Shown here piece by piece: positions 51,370-61,533 of a DNA stretch of 64,000 nucleotides; positions within the stretch are counted from its first letter, which is position 1, and each line of letters starts with the position of its first letter. Below the pieces are notes generated by a model that ran no database searches, was not told the DNA's origin, and saw only the letters and a program-made list of their open reading frames with translations. Source of the DNA: Ashinkailepas kermadecensis (taxonomy: Eukaryota; Arthropoda; Thecostraca; Neolepadidae). A program made the position numbers and the translations under genes. Location of the stretch: the NCBI GenBank assembly GCA_034440615.1, contig JAOTOM010004791.1:248001-312000 (forward strand), written 5' to 3'.

Positions 51370-51790
51370 GTTCAGTGGAGCCGCGCCTCATACTGCGACA
51401 CTCCGCAGCACAGCTGTGTGTCCGGTGGTACCGCGACGTTCAGTGGAGCCGCGCCTCATACTGCGACACTCCGCAGCACAGCTGTGTGTCCGGTGGTACC
51501 GCGACGTTCAGTGGAGCCGCGCCTCATACTGCGACACTCCGCAGCACAGCTGTGTGTCCGGTGGTACCGCGACGTTCAGTGGAGCCGCGCCTCATACTGC
51601 GACACTCCGCAGCACAGCTGTGTGTCCGGTGGTACCGCGACGTTCAGTGGAGCCGCGCCTCATACTGCGACACTCCGCAGCACAGCTGTGTGTCCGGTGG
51701 TACCGCGACGTTCAGTGGAGCCGCGCCTCATACTGCGACACTCCGCAGCACAGCTGTGTGTCCGGTGGTACCGCGACGTTCAGTGGAGCC
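51370..51790. repeat. 68-bp minisatellite, six identical copies
   Basis: Units start gttcagtggagccgcgcctc at 51370, 51438, 51506, 51574, 51642 and 51710, with a partial at 51778. By eye they are identical. All three plus frames are open (up to 204 codons) because the unit lacks stops; not called as coding. Confidence 0.98.
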
Positions 51791-52177
51791 AACAGCGCGG
51801 GTTCCGGTGCTCACGCGGGGCACGCGGCGGAGCGCGGCGTCCCCTGTGCCTTGTTGATATTCAGGTGCGCCGTACCGGCACCAGTTGGGTAGAGGCGCCG
51901 TTGTCAGTCAGCCCAGACGACAGTCGGCGTCGACACAGTCGGCGTCGACACAGTCGGCCGTCCGGCCACCAGCGGCAGCACAACGCCGCAATTACACGTC
52001 ATTAACGAAATGGCAGGCGAAGCGTTATGGCTCACGCGCACCTCGGCCCGGCCGGCGCATGAATACGCTGCGGGCCTCAGGGGAGGAGCGCAGCGACACG
52101 GGCGCCGTCCGTGTCGGCCGACTATCGGCGTCACTCGCCAGCCACGTCACTTCAATATGGCGCGCTGTCGAGACTCT
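51791..52177. other. CpG-dense GC-rich segment
   Basis: Directly follows the 68-bp array. CpG-rich, with a small triplication of cagtcggcgtcgaca near 51930-51955. No recognised domain. Confidence 0.5.
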
Positions 52178-52789
52178 CTGATGGCACTGCTACGTACTCA
52201 TATGGACTGACGGTGGAATGGACACTGCTACGTAATCATATGGACTGATGATGGAATGGACACTGTTACGTAATTATATGTACGGACAGTGGAATGATGG
52301 ACACCGCTACGTAATCATATGGTCTGATGGTGGAATGGCCACTGCTACGTAATTATATTGACTGATGGTGGAATGGCCACTGCTACGTAATTATATGTAC
52401 GGACAGTGGAATGGACACTGCTACGTAATCATATGGACTGATGGTGGAATGGACACTGTTGCGTAATTATTTGTACGGACAGTGGAATGGACAATGCTAC
52501 GTAATCATATGGACTGATGGTGGAATGGACACTGTTGCGTAATTATATGTGCGGACAGTGGAATGGACACCGCTACGTAATCATATGGACTGATGGTGGA
52601 ATGGACACTGTTGCGTAATTATATGTACGGACAGTGGAATGGACAATGCTACGTAATCATATGGACTGATGGTTGAATGGACACTGTTGCGTAATTATAT
52701 GTGCGGACAGTGGAATGGACACCGCTACGTAATCATATGGACTGATGGTGGAATGGACACTGTTGCGTAATTATATGGACTGATGGCTC
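52178..52789. repeat. 38-bp minisatellite in alternating dimers, about 16 units
   Basis: Unit tggaatggacactgctacgt then aatcatatggactgatgg alternates with a form ending aattatatgtacggacag, giving a 76-bp dimer over most of the array. Confidence 0.95.
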
Positions 52790-52868
52790 GATGGTTTGCG
52801 CACGAACGGCAGTCCAAGCAACTCTTGGTGGCATTTTGTGGCGAGCTTTGTCGCCTGCCGCCGCTCGG

Positions 52869-53183
52869 GTCGTGATCCACTGTACACAGACCGGCATACT
52901 GTGCTCGTGATCCACTGTACACGGACCGACATACTGTGCTCGTGATCCACTGTACACGGACCGGCATACTGTGCTCGTGATCCACTGTACACAGACTGGC
53001 ATACTGTGCGCGTGATCCACTGTACACAGACTGGCATGCTGTGCTCGTGATCCACTGTACACAGACCGGCATACTGTGCTCGTGATCCACTGTACACAGA
53101 CCGGCATACTGTGCTCGTGATCCACTGTACACAGACTGGCATACTGTGCTCGTGATCCACTGTACACAGACCGGCATACTGTG
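52869..53183. repeat. 35-bp minisatellite, nine copies
   Basis: Units around gtgctcgtgatccactgtac then acagaccggcatact. Minus frames of 155-163 codons are repeat translations. Confidence 0.96.
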
Positions 53184-53529
53184 CAACCACATGCTCGCAC
53201 GCTTGTTTCGCCACGGAGTTCCAAATCAGCTTTGATAATCTTAATCTAAGCACCCTCGGTTATGTGTGTATGTGTGTGTGTGTGCCTTTTTAAGCGTATA
53301 CCGCATGCATAGCAACAAGCAAATGGCCATGTCCGAGAGCCGGTTAAATGTCCTACGTAATTACGTATATCTGTACCAGTTCAGCTATAAGTACAAACAT
53401 GCTACATATGTTCAGCGAAATATATCAGCCCGTCTTTTCCCGTCTGTAGGGTGGTATCTTATATTGCTTTCAACAGGATGTATTGCAACTATGGCTATAG
53501 TCTGCAGGCGCCAGGTGGATTTAGATCTG
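53184..53529. other. Unique sequence without recognisable gene
   Basis: Includes a short TG-rich run near 53260-53283. Nothing else recognised. Confidence 0.6.
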
Positions 53530-53730
53530 GACAGATCCTCTGCAATGGCACTAATACATGCAGACTTATCCTCTGCAATGCCACTGATGCATGCAGACTC
53601 ATCCTCTGCAAGGGCAATGATACTTGCAGTCTCATCATCTCCAATGACACTGATGCATGCAGACTCATCCTCTGCAATGGCACTGTACTTGCAGACTCAT
53701 CCTCTGCAATGGCGCTGATGCATGCATTGC
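53530..53730. repeat. 33-bp minisatellite, about six copies
   Basis: Units around gcagactcatcctctgcaat then ggcactgatgcat, diverged. A plus frame reads the 11-residue repeat ADSSSAMALMH; not called as coding. Confidence 0.92.
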
Positions 53731-53937
53731 TACTAATGTCAATTGCCAGCTAGGCCTTCCATGCTTACTAGGCCCCTACCTCTGCCCTCCCCGATGAGAC
53801 TGGACCACCATACTCGCTCCACATCAAATTGAGGCCGGGTCGTTGTGTGGAAATTGGCACATGTGCTATGACTGTTTTATGACAATTGAACACATGCTGA
53901 ATATCGAGTCCGTCGTGGCCGACTTCCGGGGCCAGCG

Positions 53938-54418
53938 AGCAGCCACACGTGGCACGCTGGCAGCCACAAGTGGCACGCTAGCAGCCACAAGCTGTTAGCG
54001 GCCGGGGCCAGCTTGCAGCCACAAGTTGTTAGTGGCACGCTAGCAGCCACAAGCTGTTAGTGGCACGCTAGCAGCCACAAGCTGTTAGTGGCACGCAAGC
54101 AGCCACAAGCTGTTAGTGGCACGCTAGCAGCCACAAGTTGTTAGTGGCACGCTAGCAGCCACAAACTGTTGGTGGCCGGGGTCAGCTAGCAGCCACAAGT
54201 TGTTAGTGGCACGCTAGCAGCCACAAGTTGTTAGTGGCACGCTAGCAGCCACAAGTTGTTAGTGGCACGCTAGCAGCCACAAGCTGTTAGTGGCACGCTA
54301 GCAGCCACAAGCTGTTAGTGGCACGCTAGCAGCCACAAGTTGTTAGTGGCACGCTAGCAGCCACAAACTGTTGGTGGCCGGGGTCAGCTAGCAGCCACAA
54401 GTTGTTAGTGGCACGCTT
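53938..54418. repeat. 28-bp minisatellite, about 17 copies
   Basis: Unit gcacgctagcagccacaagt then tgttagtg. A variant block (ggtggccggggtcagctagc) recurs at about 54172 and 54374, about 202 bp apart, marking a higher-order unit of about seven repeats. Confidence 0.95.
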
Positions 54419-54480
54419 GCTGTCAGCTGCACGTTAAACTAAGGTTCGCCATTTCGTTCTGATTCAGCCAAAAATTCGAT

Positions 54481-54567
54481 CTTCGTTATGTTTCGGTTCT
54501 TGTTATGTTACGGTTCTTGTTATGTTTCGGTTCTTGTTGTATTTCGGTTCTTGTTATGTTTCGGTTC
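54481..54567. repeat. 17-bp minisatellite (ttcttgttatgtttcgg), ~5 copies
   Basis: Short array, mostly perfect. The sequence is unrelated to the other 17-bp arrays. Confidence 0.92.
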
Positions 54568-54769
54568 ATATTATGCTTTGTATAATTCCGTGACTTCTGG
54601 TGCAATATCGTCTTTCTCAGCAAGCTGATATAATAAAATTAAGTAGCCCACTCATCTCCACATTGGTGGTTCGTATGTCGCCTCCTGCCATGTGCACTTG
54701 TAGCTATAGTGTCCACGCCTCGACGCTCTTGCATTTGCTTGCGAACGGAAAACGCTGCTGCCTTGCTCA

Positions 54770-55109
54770 TTGGCGGTTCCAAGAGAGAGGGAGGGGGAGA
54801 AGGGCAAATGTGGGCTTGTGCCCCTCCTCCATATGGAGATGCGTCACCCCCTTGACTGAAAAAGGCGTCCATCCAGGACGCTCGAGTGCATCTGCCTTTT
54901 TCAGCCGAAAGTGTTTCTCTTAGTAGTGTTGGTTCCCCTCTGGGTGTAAATCCTGCAGAACGGTCGAGCGCACCTCCCCCGGGTTTGAAGATTTTGTTCA
55001 AAATCTGTGACGTTACACCGGGGGAAATAACATCCTTACGGAGAAGTACCCTACCCCCCTTCCCCCCTTCAGCCAAGTGCCCCGACCAGAATTCCCGGAT
55101 CCGCCGCTG
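54770..55109 (+). mobile_element. Dispersed non-autonomous element, copy 2
   Basis: Shares with 10240-10612 the block ctcgagtgcatctg (54880-54894), ttcagccg soon after, and the terminal attcccggatccgcc at 55091-55105. The left end ttggcggttccaag is a weak inverted match to the right end. It ends about 25 bp before the 24-bp array. Confidence 0.5.
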
Positions 55110-55132
55110 GCCGTGTTCAAGGAGCAGCCTTG

Positions 55133-57737
55133 CTACCAGCTCACAGGGTAACAGCATTACCGGCTCACGGGGTAACGGCGTCACCGGCTCACAGGGTAAC
55201 AGCGTCACCGGCTCACAGGGTAACAGCATCACCGGCTCACGAGGTAACAGCGTCACCGGCTCACAGGGTAACAGCGTCACCGGCTCACAGGGTAACAGCA
55301 TCACCGGCTCACGAGGTAACAGCGTCACCGGCTCACAGGGTAACAGCGTCACCGGCTCACAGGGTAACAGCGTCACCGGCTCACAGGGTAACAGCGTCAC
55401 CGGCTCAGAGGGTAACAGCGTCACCGGCTCAGAGGGTAACAGCTTCGCCGGCTCACAGGGTAACAGCACCACCGGCTCACAGGGTAACAGCGTCACCGGC
55501 TCACAGGGTAACAGCGTCACCGGCTCACAGGGTAACAGCACCACCGGCTCACAGGGTAACAGCGTCACCGTCTCACAGGGTAACAGCGTCACCGGCTCAC
55601 AGGGTAACAGCGTCACCGGCTTACGAGGTAACAGCGCCACCGGCGCGCAGGGTAATAGCGTCACCGGCTCACAGGGTAACAGCGCTACCGGCTCACAGGG
55701 TAACAGCGTCACCGGCTCACAGGATAACAGCGTCACCGGCTCACAGGGTAACAGCGCCACCGGCTCACAGGGTAACAGCGTCACCGGCTCACAGGGTAAC
55801 AGCGCTACCGGCTCACAGGGTAACAGCGTCACCGGCTCACAGGATAACAGCGTCACCGGCTCACAGGGTAACAGCGCTACCGGCTCACAGGGTAACAGCG
55901 TCACCGGCTCACAGGGTAACAGCGCCACCGGCTCACAGGGTAACAGCGCTACCGGCTCACATAGTAACAGCGTCACCGGCTCACAGGATAACAGCGTCAC
56001 CGGCTCACAGGGTAACAGCGTCACCGGCTCACAGGGTAACAGCGTCACCGGCTCACAGGATAACAGCGTCACCGGCTCACAGGGTAACAGCGCTACCGGC
56101 TCACATAGTAACAGCGTCACCGGCTCACAGGATAACAGCGTCACCGGCTCACAGGGTAACAGCGTCACCGGCTCACAGGGTAACAGCGTCACCGGCTCAC
56201 GGGGTAACAGCGTCACCGGCTCACAGGGTAACAGCGTCACCGGCTCACAGGGTAACAGCGTCACCGGCTCACGGGGTAACAGCGTCACCGGCTCACAGGG
56301 TAACAGCGTCACCGGCTCACAGGGTAACAGCGTCACCGGCTCACGGGGTAACAGCGTCACCGGCTCACAGGGTAACAGCATCACCGGCTCAGAGGGTGGC
56401 AGCGTCACCGGCTCACAGGGTAACAGCGTCACTGGCTCACAGGGTAACAGCACCACCGGCTCACAGGGTATCAGCATCACCGGCTCACAGGGTAACAGCG
56501 TCACCGGCTCACAGGGTAACAGCGTCACTGGCTCACAGGGTAACAGCACCACCGGCTCACAGGGTAACAGCGTCACCGGCTCACAGGGTAACAGCGCTAC
56601 CAGCTCACAGGGTAACAGCGCCACCGCCTCACAGGGTAACAGCGTCACCGGCTCACAGGGTAACAGCGTCACCGGCTTACGAGGTAACAGCGCCACCGGC
56701 GCGCAGGGTAATAGCGTCACCGGCTCACAGGGTAACAGCGCCACCGGCTCACAGGGTAACAGCATTACCGGCTCACAGGGTAACAGCGTCACCGGCTCAC
56801 AGGGTAACAGCGTCACCGGCTCACAGGGTAACAGCGTCACCGGCTCACAGGGTAACAGCATCACCGTCTCACAGGGTAACAGCATCACCGGCTCACAGGA
56901 TAACAGCGTCACCGGCTCACAGGGTAACAGCATCACCGTCTCACAGGGTAACAGCGCCACCGCCTCACAGGGTAACAGCACCACCGCCTCACAGGGTAAC
57001 AGCGCTACCGGCTCACAGGGTAACAGCGTCACTGGCTCACAGGGTAACAGCGCCACCGCCTCACAGGGTAACAGCACCACCTGCTCACAGGGTAACAGCG
57101 CTACCAGCTCACAGGGTAACAGCGCCACCGCCTCACAGGGTAACAGCGTCACCGGCTCACAGGGTAACAGCGCCACCGCCTCACAGGGTAATAGCGTCAC
57201 CGGCTCACAGGGTAACAGCGTCACCGGCTCACAGGGTAACAGCGTCACCGGCTCACAGGGTAACAGCGTCACCGGCTCACAGGGTAACAGCGTCACCGGC
57301 TCACAGGGTAACAGCGTCACCGGCTCACAGGGTAACAGCGTCACCGGCTCACGGGGTAACAGCGCCACCGGCTCACATAGTAACAGCGTCACCGGCTCAC
57401 AGGGTAACAGCGTCACCGGCTCACGGGGTAACAGCGCCACCGGCTCACATAGTAACAGCGTCACCGGCTCACAGGGTAACAGCGCCACCGGCTCACAGGG
57501 TAACAGCGTCACCGGCTCAGAGGGTAACAGCGTCACCGCCTCACAGGGTAACAGCTTCGCCGGCTCACAGGGTAACAGCGTCACCGGCTCACAGGGTAAC
57601 AGCTTCGCCGGCTCACAGGGTAACAGCGTCACCGGCTCACAGGGTAAGAGCTTCGCTGGCTCACAGGGTAACAGCGTCACCTACCCACAGGGTAACCAGG
57701 CTCAGAGGGTGGCAGCATCGCCGGCTCAGAGGGTAAC
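55133..57737. repeat. 24-bp minisatellite, about 108 copies, no net indel
   Basis: Unit ggctcacagggtaacagcgt then cacc. The phase of tcacagggta is identical at 55141 and 57661 (2,520 bp = 105 units), so there is no net length change across the array. Frames are open on both strands: GSQGNSVT in a 972-codon plus frame (54886-57804), SPAHRVTA in an 868-codon plus frame, and LLPCEPVT in a 1,013-codon minus frame. The non-repeat start of the 972-codon frame lies in the dispersed element, which argues against a gene. Confidence 0.97.
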
Positions 57738-58495
57738 GAGCCCAGCTTCAGCCACGACAGCGTGTGCTGCCTATTCCTTGAGTTTAAACTTCGTATGCAG
57801 GTGAGCTTTGTGAGTTGGTGTTATCAAAGTCCATTGTAGTGCTTCTTTTTCACAATATAACAATTCGCCTCAACAATTTACATAAATTTACGCATAGCTC
57901 AATTATGGTAATGTGGCGTCGAATTGTTCGCCGAGGGACTTAAGCCCACACACAGAGAACATCCAATAAACTAGAAAGAGCAAGAAGTATACTGAAAGCA
58001 GGATTGAGATAGGCATGGATGAGCTGCAATTCCCTCGCCGCTGACCGACAATACTGCCAAGCAGGCTTCGACTCACGTTGAGCATCTATGCTAGGCTTGT
58101 TAAGCTTCTCATATTCAGTGTATTATATAATTATACGTCATAAACCATATGCCATATGTGAAAGAACGAGGAGCTATAAATATACCAAAACATGTTTGAA
58201 CTGTTCTGCATAAGCGTATTCCATGTCAATATGAAAATATTTCACGGACATTCTAAGTACGGATGAGTATCAGAATCCTACGTTAATTATAATCAGTGCT
58301 CTTCAGGTACAGGGATTAACAACTACTGATCTTCCTGACCACGCTGCCTGCAGCGCGAATAATCCAGACTGCATGATGACTTGGTGGTGTGGTGGGTGCT
58401 TTGGTGAGGAGGTATGGGTGGTAGGTGACTTTTTGCAGATATGTCCTGTTCCGGCGTATTTTTGTGGTATTCTGTGAGCTTGCTAGCAAGCAAGG

Positions 58496-58499
<4 letters not shown>
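57738..58499. other. Unique sequence without recognisable gene
   Basis: Nothing recognised. Confidence 0.6.

Positions 58500-58565
<66 letters not shown>
58500..58565. repeat. (TA)n microsatellite
   Basis: About 33 uninterrupted dinucleotides. Confidence 0.97.
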
Positions 58566-58566
<1 letters not shown>

Positions 58567-60009
58567 TGCATAATATATTATAGCTTGCCAGCAATATTAT
58601 CACTATCTTCCATATCTTTTATCTTCCATAGGCCGGGATCCTCAATTCAGTTTCAAATTTTCACGATACTATACTTTGGTCTGTGCGGTATGGCTACGTT
58701 TATGTATGCGTACTGCATTGCTTGAAGCAAATTGCTACTGATGGATAACGAACGAATCATGTCAACGAATCAACGAATCAATCAACGAATTCCGAACGCC
58801 ATATGTATTGGTCCACTTCACGGGTATCGTGATTTCTTCTGGTTCCTGTCCCTACACACGTCCCTGAAATCACAGCTTATAAATAGTTTAAGGAAAGCTC
58901 TTCTCTGAGATTCTATTGTTTTCTAAATTGTAATGCAATGTGAATTTTTCAGGGTCTATTACAAACTTGAAATCACCTTCAATACTAACGCTACCGTTTC
59001 CGCTATTGGAAGTGGTGCTACTGAGATTCTCTAGAAAGCCTCGCTCATCCCCATTTGAGCCATAAATGTTGCATGCATTCTAGTTATCCGACGCGGCCGG
59101 TTCGTCGGCAACGACAGCGAAAACGACACTTCGGAGGATCTCCAAAATACAAGTGAATGGTCGATTCAAGATTGGCAGTCATTTTCGCTATGAGCACAAA
59201 TGCGGGGAAAAAATGTGTTGCTGTAAAACAACAAGAAATATCGTGTTCTTTTCCCATGGATATACATCCGCCTATGAACTGTGGCTGAGAGTAATTGCAA
59301 TCGTATAGAAGGTAGCAAGGTCTAAGGAGCTTACTAGTCGATAATTATTCAAGAAAGTGCCCATCCCCAAAAGAAGAAGAAAAAGCTGCTCCTTCAATGA
59401 AAATGTTTCATCACTACATCTGCATGAAGAAAGCGGTATATTTTGAGTAGAGGTGACCTCAAGCGTGATACCTTACGGAAACTTCATACGCTCTTAAAAT
59501 GAGCACAGTACTTTAGCGAAAAATAGCAACTCACATCCTACTACAGGTATTGTGGCGTTCACGCGCTTACATCCAGGGGCGTGACAATTATCATCATGCG
59601 GGAGTGGGATTCAAACCTGGAACTAATTAGGCAAATTGATTCCCAACAAAGCATTGGGGCCGCTGCGGATGTTTGATTGGGAGGGTTTTGTGGTAGGTTC
59701 CTCGCATGCGACGCCACAGACGTAATGCTGAAGCGTTGAAGCTAAGCACAGGCGTAATGTCAGTGTTGAAGCTTTGGGTGATGCGTCCCCATAATCTGCT
59801 TTGGCGACGCTCGTGCACCAATTGATCGCTCGGTACACCGAAGCTGTGGAACAACACACTTGTGTCTGAGGAGATCAATCAATTGCTCTCGTTCCCGTCC
59901 CGCTACGCCTGCTGATTACACGTCCACGCATACACGCACACCCAGCGGCGGAGGTCAAGCGGCGAGTCGTGATGACCTCGCACGCTCTCTGCTCGTCGCT
60001 CTTGTCGCT
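58566..60009. other. Unique AT-rich sequence without recognisable gene
   Basis: Short acgaatca repeats near 58750-58790. Minus frames at 59623-59878 are not recognisable. Confidence 0.55.
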
Positions 60010-60334
60010 GGCGGCCGCGGACGGTGGCGGCCGTGAACGGTGGCGGCCGTGGACGGTGGTGGCCGTGAACGGTGGCGGCCGTGGACGGTGGCGGCCGTGA
60101 ACGGTGGCGGCCGCGGACAGTGGCGGCCGTGAACGGTGGCGGCCGCGGGTGGGTGAACGGTGGCGGCCGTGAACGGTGGCGGCCGTGGACGGTGGTGGCC
60201 GTGAACGGTGGCGGCCGTGGACGGTGGCGGCCGTGAACGGTGGCGGCCGCGGACAGTGGCGGCCGTGGACGGTGGCGGCCGTGAACGGTGGCGGCCGCGG
60301 ACGGTGGCGGCCGCGGACGGTGGCGGCCGCGGAC
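60010..60334. repeat. 16-bp CpG minisatellite, about 20 copies
   Basis: Unit ggcggccgtgaacggt or ggcggccgtggacggt. Every unit carries two or more CpGs and a CGGCCG/CGGCCA core. One irregular unit lies near 60150. Confidence 0.96.
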
Positions 60335-60950
60335 GCCGTCCGCGTCGCGTCGATAGCCCGACGACGGCACTTCTCGCGGGGGAGTGCTGGCCGCGTATCA
60401 CGGACACGCTCGCCGCTGTCAGCTGTGTTGGTCGCTGTCGCCGGCGGCGATCGATCGGCGGCCCCGGCGCATCGAGGCCGTGACCGACGCTAGGTGGCGG
60501 CGGCCGCGACAGAGGGGAGCTCGTGCCCAGGGGTGGCGGCGCGGCCGCACGCGCTCGCCCATCCATCAGACGGCCTGTGACCGAGTCCGGCCGCCGCGCG
60601 ACACGCACGACGCGCCGCGTCACGCTGACAGACGCACGCGGCGTGCGTGACGCAAGGGCTCGCCAGATAAGCTGGTCATTACGATCATTTATGCCGCGTC
60701 GGCCGGCCGCCCCCGGCACGGCTCGATTTGAGCTTCTTGCTCTGTCAACACAACCATAAAGCGCTGGACGGGTCAAACCCATCGCGGCCCCGGCTGGCCG
60801 GGGTCAACACCGCCCCGGATACCGCGCAGCGTCGGCACGCCCGTGGCTCTGGACGAGCACGACCGGCGGAGAGCCCACGCCCTGCACCGGCCACTGCAGA
60901 GGGAAAGGAGAGTGCGGGAGAGGGACAGAGCAATGGATGGAGTGTGAGAG
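60335..60950. other. CpG-dense GC-rich segment
   Basis: Continues the high CpG density of the 16-bp array. Overlapping frames on both strands have no recognised domain. Confidence 0.5.
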
Positions 60951-61291
<341 letters not shown>

Positions 61292-61448
61292 AGGGATGGC
61301 CAAAGAAAGAGAGGGCAAAAGCAAGAGCAAAAGAAAGAAAGAAGGGAATGGATGGTTAGGAGGGGGAGGGGGAATACACAAAAATGCAAAGTAAAGAAGG
61401 AAAGAGCACTGCAGATGATGAGCATGAAAATCTTGAGAGAGAACATAC

Positions 61449-61533
61449 CCGCGCGACATCCAGAGGCAGGGCACACCCGCGCGATATCCAGAGGTAGGGC
61501 ACACCCGCGCGCGATATCCAGAGGCAGGGCATA
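61449..61533. repeat. 28-bp repeat, three copies
   Basis: Units cccgcgcgacatccagaggc then agggcaca; the third is 2 bp longer. Confidence 0.93.

Noticed and set aside
51370..51790. Common 17-bp origin for the 17-, 51- and 68-bp arrays
   Set aside because: Splitting the 68-bp unit into four 17-bp parts shows no internal similarity; the shared multiple appears coincidental.
54886..57804. 972-codon GSQGNSVT protein as a confirmed gene
   Set aside because: Its non-repeat start lies in a dispersed element and the opposite strand is equally open. It is kept only as a finding to test.
59581..59640. B-box-like gggattcaaacctgg as another SINE
   Set aside because: No A-box at the right spacing and no target duplication.
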